Assembly (NCBI RefSeq): GCF_000372365.1
Contig: NZ_AQUU01000001.1
Span: forward strand, 152,113-216,112
Reading direction: 5' to 3'
DNA length: 64,000 bases
From: Aggregatibacter actinomycetemcomitans DSM 8324
GTDB taxonomy: Bacteria; Pseudomonadota; Gammaproteobacteria; Enterobacterales; Pasteurellaceae
This document shows, one piece after another, positions 10,202 through 20,441 of the stretch. The translations under genes were made by a program, and so were the position numbers. The first letter of the stretch is position 1, and each line of letters opens with the position of its first letter. Below the pieces are notes generated by a model. The model saw only the letters and a program-made list of their open reading frames with translations, had not been told where the DNA came from and did no database searches.

Positions 10202-10885
10202 TTAGACGCTTTTCATAGCCAAGCGCTCAAAGGCAAGTACTTTGTTTTCCAGTCTGCGCAATAAGAGTGTTGCGATACCGGTGATAATCAGATAAATACC
10301 GCCGGCAATACCATAAATCGTAAGCGCATCGTAGTCCGTGCCATAAAGCTGGCGGGCGTAACCCATAATATCCATGATAGTAATGGTGGACGCCAACGCT
10401 GTGCCTTTAAACACCAAAATAATTTCATTGGAATACGAAGGCAATGCGCGTTTTAACGCATACGGAATCAAGATTTTCAAGGTTTGTAAACGGCTTAACC
10501 CAAGCGCTTCGCAACTTTCCCATTGTACTTTCGGAATGGCTTTTACCGCGCCGTGGAATAATTGGGTGGAATATGCCGAACTGTTTAACGCCAATGTCAA
10601 CGCCGCGCAAAACCACGCATTAGATAACACCGACCACAATGGGCTGTTGACGATCCACTGAAATTGCCCCGGTCCCGCATAAATCAAAAAGAATTGCACC
10701 AATAACGGCGTGCCGGTGAATAAAGTAAGGTATAAATTGACCGCACTTTTAACCGCTTTATTGCCCATAGTAAGCAAAACGGTCAGCACCAGCGCCAAGA
10801 AAAACGCAATCGCCAATGAAACGACGGTTAATAACAAACTGGTAGGAATGCCCTGTGCAATAACGCTTAAATACTCTTGAAACAT
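10202..10885 (-). CDS. artM: ArtM, arginine ABC transporter permease
   Basis: 227 aa inner-membrane permease of the HisMQ type, about five transmembrane helices. The EAA loop reads ESCEALGLSRLQTLKILIPYA (about residues 124-144), the contact for the ATPase ArtP. It pairs with ArtQ to form the arginine channel. Two ATGs are adjacent (10888 and 10885); I prefer 10885 because GAGGAG lies about 7 bases upstream and E. coli ArtM begins the same way; the ATG at 10888 overlaps the artQ stop by one base. Last intact gene of artPIQM. Confidence 0.94.
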   Translation of the reverse strand: MFQEYLSVIAQGIPTSLLLTVVSLAIAFFLALVLTVLLTMGNKAVKSAVNLYLTLFTGTPLLVQFFLIYAGPGQFQWIVNSPLWSVLSNAWFCAALTLALNSSAYSTQLFHGAVKAIPKVQWESCEALGLSRLQTLKILIPYALKRALPSYSNEIILVFKGTALASTITIMDIMGYARQLYGTDYDALTIYGIAGGIYLIITGIATLLLRRLENKVLAFERLAMKSV

Positions 10886-10887
10886 CA

Positions 10888-11550
10888 TTACACTCCTCTT
10901 TCAAAGCGGGTAAAACGCAGTTCTAATTTACGAATACCCACTTGGCTCACTAAAGTGACCAGTAAGTAAATCAAGGCAGCAATGCCATACCAAGTGAAAG
11001 GCTGATGGGTATTGGTGTTAATCAGCTGTGCCTGACGCATTAAATCATCCACCCCGATTAAAGAAATGAGTGCAGTATCTTTCAACAACACTAACCATTG
11101 ATTGCTCAAGCCCGGCAGCGCGTGACGCCATACTTGCGGCATAACGATATGAATGAAAGTATAGCCTTTACTCAAGCCTAATGCCGCGCCGGATTCCCAT
11201 TGACCTTTAGCAATCGCCTGAATGGCACCGCGCAACGTTTGTGAAGCATAAGCCGCAAAAATAAGGGAAAGGGCAAACACACCGCAACCGAACGCACCGA
11301 ATTCGATGTAATCGCCGGTGATCATTTCCACCACTTCGCTGGAACCGAAATACACCAGTAACACCACCAGAATTTCCGGTAAGCCGCGTAATAAGGCGAC
11401 AAACACCGCCATCGGTTTGCCCACAAAGCGGTTGGCTTCCAGCACAGCGAACAGCATCCCCAAAATCAGCCCAAGCACCAACGAACAAACCGCAAGCCCC
11501 AAAGTCATCAGGGCTGCGGTAAACATTAAAGAAAAATAATCGGAAAACAT
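10888..11550 (-). CDS. artQ: ArtQ, arginine ABC transporter permease
   Basis: 220 aa HisMQ-type permease with about five transmembrane helices; the EAA loop is [20 protein letters not shown] around residues 130-150. It forms the membrane channel with ArtM and is energised by ArtP, receiving arginine from periplasmic ArtI. It starts 4 bases after artI and abuts artM, the gene order of Haemophilus and E. coli art operons. Confidence 0.94.
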   Translation of the reverse strand: MFSDYFSLMFTAALMTLGLAVCSLVLGLILGMLFAVLEANRFVGKPMAVFVALLRGLPEILVVLLVYFGSSEVVEMITGDYIEFGAFGCGVFALSLIFAAYASQTLRGAIQAIAKGQWESGAALGLSKGYTFIHIVMPQVWRHALPGLSNQWLVLLKDTALISLIGVDDLMRQAQLINTNTHQPFTWYGIAALIYLLVTLVSQVGIRKLELRFTRFERGV

Positions 11551-11554
11551 AAGA

Positions 11555-12274
11555 TTATTTGGTCATCCATTTATCATAGATTTTTTGATACTCGCCGTTA
11601 GCTTTGATCGCCGCCAAAACTTTATTAAGGCTTTCCGTCAAGACTTTGTTGGATTTGTTCATGGCTATACCCAACCCATTACCGAAATATTTTTTATTGG
11701 TCACTTTGTCACCGACAAATTGAATTTCCGCCTCTTTGGAAATCATGTCCGCAAGCACGGCAGTATCACCGAAGATAATATCAATACGCCCGTTTTTTAA
11801 GTCCAGAATCGCATCTTGCAGGCTGGCGTAAGATTTCGGTGCATATTGTTTGGTTTCGGCAACGGTATATTGTTGGAAGGTGGTGCCGTTTTGCACGCCG
11901 ACATTTTTCGCGCTGTCCAATGTGGCTTTGCCTTTTAACGCCACGTAACTTGCGGTGCTGTCATAATAAGGATCGGAGAATAACACTTGTTTCGCGCGCG
12001 CTTCGGTAATATCCATGGCGGAAATTGCCGCATCAAAACGCTTTGATCTTAAATTGGTAATTAAAGAATCAAAGGCTTCACCTTTAAAATGGCAGGTAGC
12101 TTGAATTTCTTTACAAATGGCGTTCGCAATGTCCACATCAAAACCGATAATTTCGCCTTTTTCGTTAGTGAATTCAAACGGCGGGTAGCTCGGTTCCATG
12201 GCGAAAGTTAAATCCTGTGCGTTAGCCACAACGGCGGAACCCAATAAAATGGCGCTTAGCAGTAATTTTTTCAT
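11555..12274 (-). CDS. artI: ArtI, periplasmic arginine-binding protein
   Basis: 239 aa solute-binding protein of the SBP_bac_3 family. A cleavable signal peptide ([19 protein letters not shown], cut before QDL) sends it to the periplasm. The ligand-binding start [12 protein letters not shown] and the hinge block [14 protein letters not shown] are typical of basic-amino-acid binders. I start at ATG 12274, which has a strong GGAGA 7 bases upstream and gives a clean signal peptide; an in-frame upstream start at 12292 would add a charged tail. Second gene of artPIQM. Confidence 0.94.
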   Translation of the reverse strand: MKKLLLSAILLGSAVVANAQDLTFAMEPSYPPFEFTNEKGEIIGFDVDIANAICKEIQATCHFKGEAFDSLITNLRSKRFDAAISAMDITEARAKQVLFSDPYYDSTASYVALKGKATLDSAKNVGVQNGTTFQQYTVAETKQYAPKSYASLQDAILDLKNGRIDIIFGDTAVLADMISKEAEIQFVGDKVTNKKYFGNGLGIAMNKSNKVLTESLNKVLAAIKANGEYQKIYDKWMTK

Positions 12275-12294
12275 GTTATTTCTCCTACTCAATG

Positions 12295-13029
12295 TTAAAT
12301 ATTATGTGATAAATATTGTTTAAATTGTTCCGTATGCGGCTGTTCAAAGCAGGTCTTATCACCGATTTCAATAATATGCCCCTGTTCCATATACACCACT
12401 TTGGTCGCCACTTTTTTCGCCACATTCACCTCGTGGGTGACGATAACCTGCGTAATACCGGTTTGTTGCAATTCTTCAATAATGGACACGATCTGCGCGG
12501 TAATTTCCGGATCCAGCGCCGCCGTAGGCTCGTCAAATAACAACACTTGCGGCTTCATCATTAATGCGCGGGCAATCGCCACACGCTGTTGCTGACCGCC
12601 GGACAAATGCAACGGAAAACGATCGGCGAATTCATCCAAACGCAAACGCTGTAATAATTCAAGTGCCCGTTGCTTGGCTTCCGTTTCGCTGACACCGAGA
12701 ATTTTCATTGGCGCTTCAATTAAATTCTGTAACACCGTCATGTGCGGCCACAAATTATATTGCTGGAACACCATGCCCACATCGCGACGCAATTGGCGAA
12801 GCTGTTTCGGGTCGTTACCGGAAGATAAATCAAACTGGTTATTGGCAATGCTCAATTTACCGGATTGCGGCACTTCCAACAGGTTCAGGGTACGAATTAA
12901 GGTGCTTTTCCCCGCCCCACTTGGTCCCAGCAACACTAGTACATCGCCATCATCGGCGGTTAAGTTAATATCAAACAAGGCTTGGTTCGCGCCATAAAAA
13001 AAATTCAAATTCTCAACACTAATTGTCAT
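12295..13029 (-). CDS. artP: ArtP, arginine ABC transporter ATPase
   Basis: 244 aa ABC ATPase. Walker [10 protein letters not shown] at residues 35-43, ABC signature [15 protein letters not shown] near residue 142, Walker [14 protein letters not shown], and the switch histidine in VIVTHEV. It drives arginine import through ArtQM. First gene of the operon, with its promoter overlapped by two ARG boxes (13065-13103). Confidence 0.95.
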   Translation of the reverse strand: MTISVENLNFFYGANQALFDINLTADDGDVLVLLGPSGAGKSTLIRTLNLLEVPQSGKLSIANNQFDLSSGNDPKQLRQLRRDVGMVFQQYNLWPHMTVLQNLIEAPMKILGVSETEAKQRALELLQRLRLDEFADRFPLHLSGGQQQRVAIARALMMKPQVLLFDEPTAALDPEITAQIVSIIEELQQTGITQVIVTHEVNVAKKVATKVVYMEQGHIIEIGDKTCFEQPHTEQFKQYLSHNI

Positions 13030-13064
13030 TGTTTGTTACTTCTCTACATTTAGTCATCGTTAAA

Positions 13065-13103
13065 ATTGAAAACATATTAGTATTTAGTGAATAATTATGC
13101 AAA
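13065..13103 (-). promoter_or_regulatory. artP promoter overlapped by tandem ARG boxes (ArgR operator)
   Basis: Minus strand: box 1 (13103-13086) TTTGCATAATTATTCACT matches the 18-base ARG box WNTGAATWWWWATTCANW at all but one fixed position. Exactly 3 bases on, box 2 (13082-13065) TACTAATATGTTTTCAAT is a weaker match. Paired boxes with 3-base spacing are the known binding unit of the ArgR hexamer. A promoter TTGCAT (13102-13097), 17-base spacer, TAATAT (13079-13074) lies inside the pair, so arginine-ArgR should block RNA polymerase. Confidence 0.75.
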
Positions 13104-13113
13104 TGAAACTTAT

Positions 13114-13141
13114 AAAAAATCCCAACTCATTTTGGGATTTT
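13114..13141 (-). terminator. Terminator of gmhA
   Basis: AAATCCCAA and TTGGGATTT flank a short loop, with T runs on both sides. It follows gmhA (stop 13170) by about 30 bases, just before the artP promoter. Confidence 0.85.
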
Positions 13142-13169
13142 AAAAACGTTTGTCAAAATGACCGCACTT

Positions 13170-13778
<609 letters not shown>

Positions 13779-13855
13779 TTAACGTGAAAAGTCGGTAGAT
13801 TGTATGCAAAAACAGCGTATCGCTCAATACCCGAGAAATTCATTAGCCGCAGAAA

Positions 13856-16800
13856 TTATCGGGGGATAATCAATTCCCACACTAAATCCACCACAAATTC
13901 TAACCGCACTTTATTGTCCGTTAAATCTTTGCTAAAGCGGAATTTGTGCGGGCCGTCGAAGCGATAGACGGAGGGATTGCGTTGGATCAGCTGCAAAAAG
14001 ATCGTCGGGTCCAAATCGGCGTTCGGCGCAAACTCAATAAAGCCGCCCTGCGCATTGGCATCCAATCGAATAACGTTGAGCGGTTTTAAATCCAGACGCA
14101 ATTGGGCGATTTGCAATAAATTGCGAGTGGCTTGTGGAAGCGCACCGAAGCGGTCAATAAGCTCCACTTTTAACTCGTCCAAGGCTTCCGTATTTTCTGC
14201 GCCGGCAATGCGTTTATAGAAAGACAGGCGCATATTCACATCGCCCAAATAATCTTCCCGCAACAGGGACGGCACGCGCAAATCGATTTCCGTTTGTTGC
14301 TGGGTCAGTTCGTCCAACGACGGTTCACGCCCTTCTTTTAGGGCCTTCACGGCGCGTTCCAGCAATTCCATATAAAGAGAAAAACCGATGCTTTCAATTT
14401 GCCCGCTTTGTTCGTTGCCCAGCAATTCGCCGGCACCACGGATTTCCAAATCGTGGGTTGCCAAGATGAAGCCCGCCCCGAGGTTATCCAGACTTTCCAA
14501 GGCTTCTAAACGTTTTTGCGCGTCTTTGGTCATCAGTTTTGGCGGCGGAGTGAGCAAATAGGCATAGGCTTGATGATGGGAACGCCCTACTCGCCCACGA
14601 AGCTGGTGTAACTGCGCCAAGCCGAAATTATCGGCGCGTTCAATAATAATGGTATTAGCGGTCGGCACATCGATGCCCGTTTCAATAATGGTAGAACACA
14701 CCAACACGTTATAACGTTGATGATAAAAATCCGACATCACGCGCTCCAGCTCCCGCTCGCGCATTTGCCCGTGCCCCACGGTGACGCGCGCTTCCGGCAC
14801 AAGTGCGGTCAGTTTTTCCGCCGTATTTTCAATGCTCGCCACATCGTTATGCAAATAATACACCTGCCCGCCACGCAGAATTTCACGCAAGATCGCCTCG
14901 CGAATGACCAAATCGTCCGTTTGACGCACGAACGTTTTAATGGTTAAACGGCGCGCCGGCGGTGTAGAAATAATGGAAAGATCGCGAATGCCGTTCATCG
15001 CCATATTTAAGGTGCGCGGAATCGGCGTCGCGGTGAGGGTGAGAATATCAATATTGGCGCGCAATTGTTTCATTTTTTCTTTCTGGCGCACGCCAAAGCG
15101 ATGTTCTTCGTCGATAATCAATAAGCCCAGATCGTGAAATTGTACATCGCCTTGAATGATTTTATGGGTGCCGATCAGAATATCCACTTTGCCGTCGGCT
15201 AAATCCTGAATCACCCGTTTTTGTTCTTTGGCGGTTTTAAAACGGGACAGCATTTCCACGTTTACCGGCAGATTGGCGAAACGATCTTTAAAATTATCAA
15301 AATGTTGTTGCGCTAACAGCGTGGTCGGCACCAAAACGGCGACCTGTTTGTGATTCATCACCGCCAAAAACGCCGCGCGCATTGCCACTTCCGTTTTGCC
15401 GAATCCCACATCGCCGCACACCAAGCGGTCCATGGCTTTCGGTTGGGTCATGTCGGAAATCACCGCGTTAATCGCCATCAGCTGATCATGAGTTTCTTCA
15501 AAAGGAAACGTCGCGGTGAATTGTTGAAATTCTTCACGATCATATTGAAACGAAAAGCCTTTTTGTGCTTCCCGCTGGGCGTACACATCCAACAATTCCG
15601 CCGCTACATCGCGGATTTTCTCCGCGGCTTTGCTGCGTGCTTTGCCCCAGGCTTCAGAACCTAATTTGTGCAACGGTGCCGTTTCATCGGAACCGCCCAC
15701 ATAGCGGCTGATCAAATGTAAAGATGCCACCGGCACATACAATTTGGAATTGTTAGCATAGTTAAGCAGCAAATATTCCGCTTTCACGCCGCCGTTTTCC
15801 AACGTTACCAAACCGCCATAGCGCCCTACGCCATGCTCCAAATGCACCACGGGCTGACCGATTTGCAGTTCCGCCAGGTTACGAATCAAGGTGTCGGGAT
15901 TCACCGTGCGGGATTTGTCCCGTTGCCGTTGTTGCACGCGTTCGCCTAGCAACTCCGTTTCACAAATAATCGCAAGCGGAGTACCTTGTTCAATGATAAA
16001 GCCATGCTCCAACGGACTGACCATTAACGCAAATTTTTGTTCTTCCGCCTGGGCTAAAGTATGAATTTGTTTCGGTTTGAGTTTTAACGGCGCAAGCAGA
16101 CTCAGCAAGGTTTCGCGGCGCCCTTCCGTTTCCACGATAAATAAAATATTGCCTTTAAATTGCTCAATAAATTGACGCAGTTGATGCAAAGGTTCTTTTT
16201 GTTGAGATTGAATGGTCAACGGCGGCACCGGCGCAATCGCTAAATTTTTCTGCCGCGCAGACGACCGCACTTTTTCCGCTTTTAGCGCAATGGCGGGATA
16301 CTGCTTCAAATGACGATTCACGTCATCAATGCGCAACCAAAGTTTATCGGGCGGTAACAGCGGACGCATAGGATCTACGCGACGACTTTCAAAACGCTGC
16401 TGCGCATCGGTGTAAAAACGCTCGCCTTGGGCTTGATTTTGCTCGGCGGTAATAAACAGCGTATTTGCCGGGAAATAATCGAACAAGGTCGCCATTTGCT
16501 CAAAAAACAACGGTTGCCAATATTCAATACCTGCCGCCAACGTGCCTTTGCTGACCTGTTGATAAATGTGTTCCGGATCCCGTCGGATTTCCCCGAATTC
16601 CGCCCGAAATTGGCTACGGAAAAATTCAATACCCGTGCTATCCGTCGGAAATTCATGTGCCGGCAATAAATTGATTTGGTCGATTTCCTGCAACGTACGC
16701 TGGGTGTCCACATCAAAAGTGCGAATGGAATCAATTTCATCATCAAAAAAATCTAAGCGAAAAGGCTCTGCACTTCCCATCGGAAACAAATCCAACAACG

Positions 16801-17314
16801 CGCCGCGCACCGCATATTCGCCATGTTCCAGCACCTGTTCCACGGCGCGATAGCCCGCTTTCTCCAATTGCAGGCGAAGGGATTCGATGACAAAACGATC
16901 GCCTTTGTTAATCAGCAATACGTTATGCTGCAAATAAGACGGCGGGCAAACCCGCTGCATTAAGGTAGCGACAGGTAAAATAAAAATACCTTGCTTGCGC
17001 TGTTGCAAATGAAATAAGGCACTTAAACGTGCGGAAATAATATCCTGATGAGGCGAAAAACTGTCATAAGGCAGGGTTTCCCAATCGGGGAAAAAAGTCA
17101 CGTTTTGCGATAACGCGGAAGGCGCCGGTTGCTTTAATTCTTTCTCCAAACGCACCGCACTTCGGGTGTCATTGGTCACCACCACGGTTAGACCGTCAAA
17201 CTGCGCGGCAATTTCGCTAATGGCAAGGCTATCCGCGCCGGGCAGGATATTGGCTAAAATTTTATGATCATTCGCTTGGGTAGGAATTTCGAGATGAAAA
17301 AATTGAGTTTGCAT
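13856..17314 (-). CDS. mfd: Mfd, transcription-repair coupling factor
   Basis: 1152 aa translocase that removes stalled RNA polymerase at DNA lesions and recruits UvrA. Order: UvrB-like N-terminal domains, an RNA polymerase interaction domain (around GQPVVHLEHGVGRYGG), RecG-like motor with Walker A GDVGFGKTEVAMR and DEEH box IIDEEHRFGV, motif TATPIPRTLNMA, helicase C-terminal part with QLRGRVGRSHHQAYAYLL, and the C-terminal TRCF domain. I start at ATG 17314 (MQTQFFHLEIP), matching family length; an in-frame ATG further up would add about 61 basic residues that overlap a hairpin and the next small gene. Confidence 0.95.
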   Translation of the reverse strand: MQTQFFHLEIPTQANDHKILANILPGADSLAISEIAAQFDGLTVVVTNDTRSAVRLEKELKQPAPSALSQNVTFFPDWETLPYDSFSPHQDIISARLSALFHLQQRKQGIFILPVATLMQRVCPPSYLQHNVLLINKGDRFVIESLRLQLEKAGYRAVEQVLEHGEYAVRGALLDLFPMGSAEPFRLDFFDDEIDSIRTFDVDTQRTLQEIDQINLLPAHEFPTDSTGIEFFRSQFRAEFGEIRRDPEHIYQQVSKGTLAAGIEYWQPLFFEQMATLFDYFPANTLFITAEQNQAQGERFYTDAQQRFESRRVDPMRPLLPPDKLWLRIDDVNRHLKQYPAIALKAEKVRSSARQKNLAIAPVPPLTIQSQQKEPLHQLRQFIEQFKGNILFIVETEGRRETLLSLLAPLKLKPKQIHTLAQAEEQKFALMVSPLEHGFIIEQGTPLAIICETELLGERVQQRQRDKSRTVNPDTLIRNLAELQIGQPVVHLEHGVGRYGGLVTLENGGVKAEYLLLNYANNSKLYVPVASLHLISRYVGGSDETAPLHKLGSEAWGKARSKAAEKIRDVAAELLDVYAQREAQKGFSFQYDREEFQQFTATFPFEETHDQLMAINAVISDMTQPKAMDRLVCGDVGFGKTEVAMRAAFLAVMNHKQVAVLVPTTLLAQQHFDNFKDRFANLPVNVEMLSRFKTAKEQKRVIQDLADGKVDILIGTHKIIQGDVQFHDLGLLIIDEEHRFGVRQKEKMKQLRANIDILTLTATPIPRTLNMAMNGIRDLSIISTPPARRLTIKTFVRQTDDLVIREAILREILRGGQVYYLHNDVASIENTAEKLTALVPEARVTVGHGQMRERELERVMSDFYHQRYNVLVCSTIIETGIDVPTANTIIIERADNFGLAQLHQLRGRVGRSHHQAYAYLLTPPPKLMTKDAQKRLEALESLDNLGAGFILATHDLEIRGAGELLGNEQSGQIESIGFSLYMELLERAVKALKEGREPSLDELTQQQTEIDLRVPSLLREDYLGDVNMRLSFYKRIAGAENTEALDELKVELIDRFGALPQATRNLLQIAQLRLDLKPLNVIRLDANAQGGFIEFAPNADLDPTIFLQLIQRNPSVYRFDGPHKFRFSKDLTDNKVRLEFVVDLVWELIIPR

Positions 17315-17406
17315 AAAACGACAAAAGAGTAAGAAAAAAATTGCCGTTAGTTTAGCGCAAACAAGGGGGATTTCCAATAAAGATCTGTATAAAAAGACAG
17401 TAATCC

Positions 17407-17434
17407 TACCTAGGGCAAGGCATTGCCCTGGGTA
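17407..17434 (-). terminator. Inverted repeat after the 57-aa gene
   Basis: CCTAGGGCAA, 4-base loop, TTGCCCTGGG: a stem of about nine base pairs just after the stop at 17442. The nearest T run is about 15 bases further on, so it may be a weak terminator or an RNA-stabilising stem before mfd. Confidence 0.35.
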
Positions 17435-17441
17435 TCCACGC

Positions 17442-17615
17442 TTAGTGCGTTTCTTTCTCCTTCGGCGTTTTTTCCTTAGGTTCGGGATCTTCATCAAACT
17501 TCACCACCGGTACGCAGCCCCGGCAAGTGCCTTGATCCACGCCGGCTTCTTTGCAGAAATCGGAATACGCATCCCAAGCGCGTTTTAACCAACCTTTTTT
17601 GGCTTCTTCAGTCAT
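17442..17615 (-). CDS. 57-aa Pasteurellaceae small protein with CxxC motif
   Basis: A short gene beginning MTEEAKKGWLKRAWDAYSDF and ending in a lysine/glutamate-rich tail. A strong AGGAGG lies 7 bases before the ATG, so it is very probably translated. It holds three cysteines, two of them as CRGC (residues 31-34). I recall unnamed families of about this size restricted to Pasteurellaceae (DUF5363-like), but I cannot confirm membership without a search. It sits between tmcA and mfd on the same strand. Function unknown; a metal- or redox-linked role is only a guess from the cysteines. Confidence 0.75.
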   Translation of the reverse strand: MTEEAKKGWLKRAWDAYSDFCKEAGVDQGTCRGCVPVVKFDEDPEPKEKTPKEKETH

Positions 17616-17655
17616 AGTTGCCTCCTTAGTCGTGCCGTTTTATTCTGGGTTGTTA

Positions 17656-19578
17656 TCATAAGAAGGCGAAATTTTTTTGCAACCCTTTCTTCACTTCTAA
17701 CCGACAATTTGTCAGCCACGTTTTTTTATGTTGAATGTCATCAGGACGCTTGCAATAGGCTGTCAATAAAGGAAAATCCCGATCCCCGTTTAATTTCATC
17801 AAGCGCCGAATAGCGGGCAAAGCAAACGCCAACGGCAGGAAGAAATCGGCAAAATCCGCCAAGCATTGCCAGTCGGCTTCATTGAGCGACCAATCCGTTT
17901 CGGTTCCGACAAATTGTGTCGCCAGCGGGTGCAATGAAAGGGGCAGATTGCGTGTAAATTGTTGTTCCGCCTGTTGCACCAACGCCCGTCCTCGCTCCGT
18001 CAGCGGGCACAATGCCACTACGGAATAACAGCCGCTGCCCGCATCTTTGCTTTCGCTGAAATGCACCAAAATAAAACCGCACTTTTGCCAAAACGCCAGC
18101 AGCTCGGGGGTGTAACCGAAACTGACGGAAAGGAAATCCACCGCACGTTGTTGTTTAACCTGTTCAATTAAACGCTGCCCCAGTCCCCGCTGCTGCCAGT
18201 TGGGTTGCACGGCGATACGGGAAATGCGCAATGAGCGTAATTTGCACGCCTGTTCCAATCCCGCCTGAAAACATAACATTTGCGCCACCAAATTACCACG
18301 TGGACGACGTTGTCCGCGCCGAATTTGACGAATTAATACGTCGTCACCAAATTCGCCCTCCGGCACCGCCCACACACAACCCAACAAGACCTCCTGCGTC
18401 TGCGCAAGATAAAATTGTTGTCGCGGCGCATCCAATAATCGACGTAAATCCAACGGCGAGGTACGGTAATGCGCCAAGGTCAGCAAGCCATAAACCGATT
18501 CGATTTGATAAGGCGGAATCTGTTCTTCGTAAACAATCTGAATCTGTTTGGCAAGGTTGGCATCGTAACGCGGTTGCGTCAGACGATCTTCGCAATCACA
18601 CAACAACAATTCATCAATAAAGCGCTCCAGTTTGTCATCCGCCTGCCAACGTAACGGGCTGAACAATTCAAAATGCCGTAAAGTGCGGTCGGTTTTCGCC
18701 ATAAATTTTAACAAGAAGCCCCTGCCCGTGCCTTCGTAGCTGTGAATGGTGGTCGTCAGCACAATGCGTTTAAAGGCGGTCGTTAAACCAAACAGCGTAT
18801 CCAACGGGATCATCGCCGCTTCGTCCACAAACAACCAATGATCCGAGAACGGTCGCAGGTCTTCGTCAATCTTTCGACGCAGTTCATCAGGCGGCATAAA
18901 GGGGATTTCCGCACCGGAAAATTCATTGAAAATCTTGACCACACTTTTGTTCGGCGCCGTCAATAGAACGGGCTTATTTGCCGCTAATTGCTGTTTGGCG
19001 AACAAGCCCGCCAAAGCGGATTTTCCCCGCCCGCGCTTTGCCGTAACGATTAACATCTCCGCATCAGATTTCGCCATTTGCCGCAATAAATGGGCTTGTT
19101 CCTGGGTCGGTTGGTGTTGTTCTGAAAGCAACTTTTCAATCTTAGGGAAAACGAGCGCAGACGGCAAATGTTGATAAATGGGGAAGCTGTATTTCCGGAT
19201 TTTTTCTTGTAGAAAAGCAATAAAGTGCGGTGTGTTTATCGGGTGTTTTTCACTACTCCAACGCAGGCTGTCGCCGTCGGGTTGTGCCGCCAAATCCTGC
19301 CACTCATTGAATAACAGCAATAATGTGCCGCCTTCCGACAGCGCACCGGCGGCAATAGCGAAGGCATCTAAATGAATGCCTTGGCGCCCATCATAAATGA
19401 GCGCGGGGAATTCGCTGCCGAGCAGATTTTTACTTTTGCTAAAAGGGAAATGAGGTTGAGCAGGAAAGTGCGGCAAAACACCGCCAATCCACACCGCACT
19501 TTTCAGGGTAGGAAAGTATTCCCATTGGCGCGCTAACGTGGCATCGTCTCCAACAAGGAGAATTAGCTGCCGCGCCAT
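17656..19578 (-). CDS. tmcA: TmcA, tRNA(Met) cytidine acetyltransferase
   Basis: 640 aa. Order: N-terminal domain (residues 1-150), RecA-like ATPase with Walker A KRGRGKSALAG at 181-191 and a DEAA Walker B motif near 252, a GNAT acetyltransferase domain (about 370-500) with an acetyl-CoA loop QRGLGQRLIEQ, and a C-terminal tRNA-binding part. TmcA makes N4-acetylcytidine at the wobble position of elongator tRNA-Met, preventing misreading of AUA. It starts 3 bases after the lipoprotein gene at 19582, so the two are probably co-transcribed. Confidence 0.93.
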   Translation of the reverse strand: MARQLILLVGDDATLARQWEYFPTLKSAVWIGGVLPHFPAQPHFPFSKSKNLLGSEFPALIYDGRQGIHLDAFAIAAGALSEGGTLLLLFNEWQDLAAQPDGDSLRWSSEKHPINTPHFIAFLQEKIRKYSFPIYQHLPSALVFPKIEKLLSEQHQPTQEQAHLLRQMAKSDAEMLIVTAKRGRGKSALAGLFAKQQLAANKPVLLTAPNKSVVKIFNEFSGAEIPFMPPDELRRKIDEDLRPFSDHWLFVDEAAMIPLDTLFGLTTAFKRIVLTTTIHSYEGTGRGFLLKFMAKTDRTLRHFELFSPLRWQADDKLERFIDELLLCDCEDRLTQPRYDANLAKQIQIVYEEQIPPYQIESVYGLLTLAHYRTSPLDLRRLLDAPRQQFYLAQTQEVLLGCVWAVPEGEFGDDVLIRQIRRGQRRPRGNLVAQMLCFQAGLEQACKLRSLRISRIAVQPNWQQRGLGQRLIEQVKQQRAVDFLSVSFGYTPELLAFWQKCGFILVHFSESKDAGSGCYSVVALCPLTERGRALVQQAEQQFTRNLPLSLHPLATQFVGTETDWSLNEADWQCLADFADFFLPLAFALPAIRRLMKLNGDRDFPLLTAYCKRPDDIQHKKTWLTNCRLEVKKGLQKNFAFL

Positions 19579-19581
19579 GCT

Positions 19582-20280
19582 TTACCAACCCCGCGAATAC
19601 GGATCCGTCCAATCTACATTGATATTTTTATTGCTTTTATAGAGCGGTTCGCTTTCTCCGCGAATTTGGCGTTCAATAGATTCTCGTTGCGTGTGAAAAC
19701 GGCGAAACGCGTCATCTATCGTTTGTCGTTGCTTTTGCACTTGGTTTTCAACAGAACGACTGTCGCCCGCTAAGCCTTGCCGGCGTTTGCGTTCGTTGAG
19801 GCGATCACGAAAACGCCGTTTCAAATCACGGCATTCAAATTCACGAATGTTATTCACATCGTGATTGAGTTGTTGATACTTAAATTGAAAATAATCGTAA
19901 GAAGACTGATCGTCAAAAATCGTGCGTGCCGACGCTTTGCCCACAATCTTCGCCAACTCGTCATTGATCATATCTTTTAATAGTCGTTTTTCAAGGGCGG
20001 TAACACGTTCATCCGATTGCTTACCCAGTTCCGGCAACAAACAATATTCCAGGTTATTTTTGGCTAAAACGAATTTTTCCATGTCTTCCGTAGAAATTTT
20101 GTATCTTGGATCCTGATATTTCGGTTCATGCGTGCGGCGGGTGCTGAAAACAGCATGTTCTTCATCATCATACTGCACGGAAGGGGTCGGATAACCGGGT
20201 TCAAATTGCGGATAAGGATAATAACCCGCGCAGGCGGTTAAAATAGAAATCGGTAAAACAAGTAAGTATTTTTTTAACAT
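19582..20280 (-). CDS. Predicted lipoprotein of unknown function
   Basis: 232 aa. N-terminal MLKKYLLVLPISILTAC is a lipoprotein signal with lipobox LTAC (lipidated Cys 17), followed by a Tyr/Pro-rich stretch. The middle and C-terminal parts are charged and probably helical, with RRFRDRLNERKRR and QKQRQTIDDAFRRF. No catalytic motif recognised. Only 3 bases separate it from tmcA, but a functional link is not obvious. AGGAAT lies before the ATG. Confidence 0.8.
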   Translation of the reverse strand: MLKKYLLVLPISILTACAGYYPYPQFEPGYPTPSVQYDDEEHAVFSTRRTHEPKYQDPRYKISTEDMEKFVLAKNNLEYCLLPELGKQSDERVTALEKRLLKDMINDELAKIVGKASARTIFDDQSSYDYFQFKYQQLNHDVNNIREFECRDLKRRFRDRLNERKRRQGLAGDSRSVENQVQKQRQTIDDAFRRFHTQRESIERQIRGESEPLYKSNKNINVDWTDPYSRGW

Positions 20281-20441
20281 GATATTCCTTCAGGTTGAAA
20301 ATAGATGAATTATTGCCTCGCTGCAGCAACCTTAAAAGTCTGAATTATGTGTAACCATATATGGCTTTTAATGGCAACTGAAGCAAGAATGCCCGTTTGA
20401 CCCTGATTTTCCGAAATAGTTTTACGCATTCCGACTTTTTC

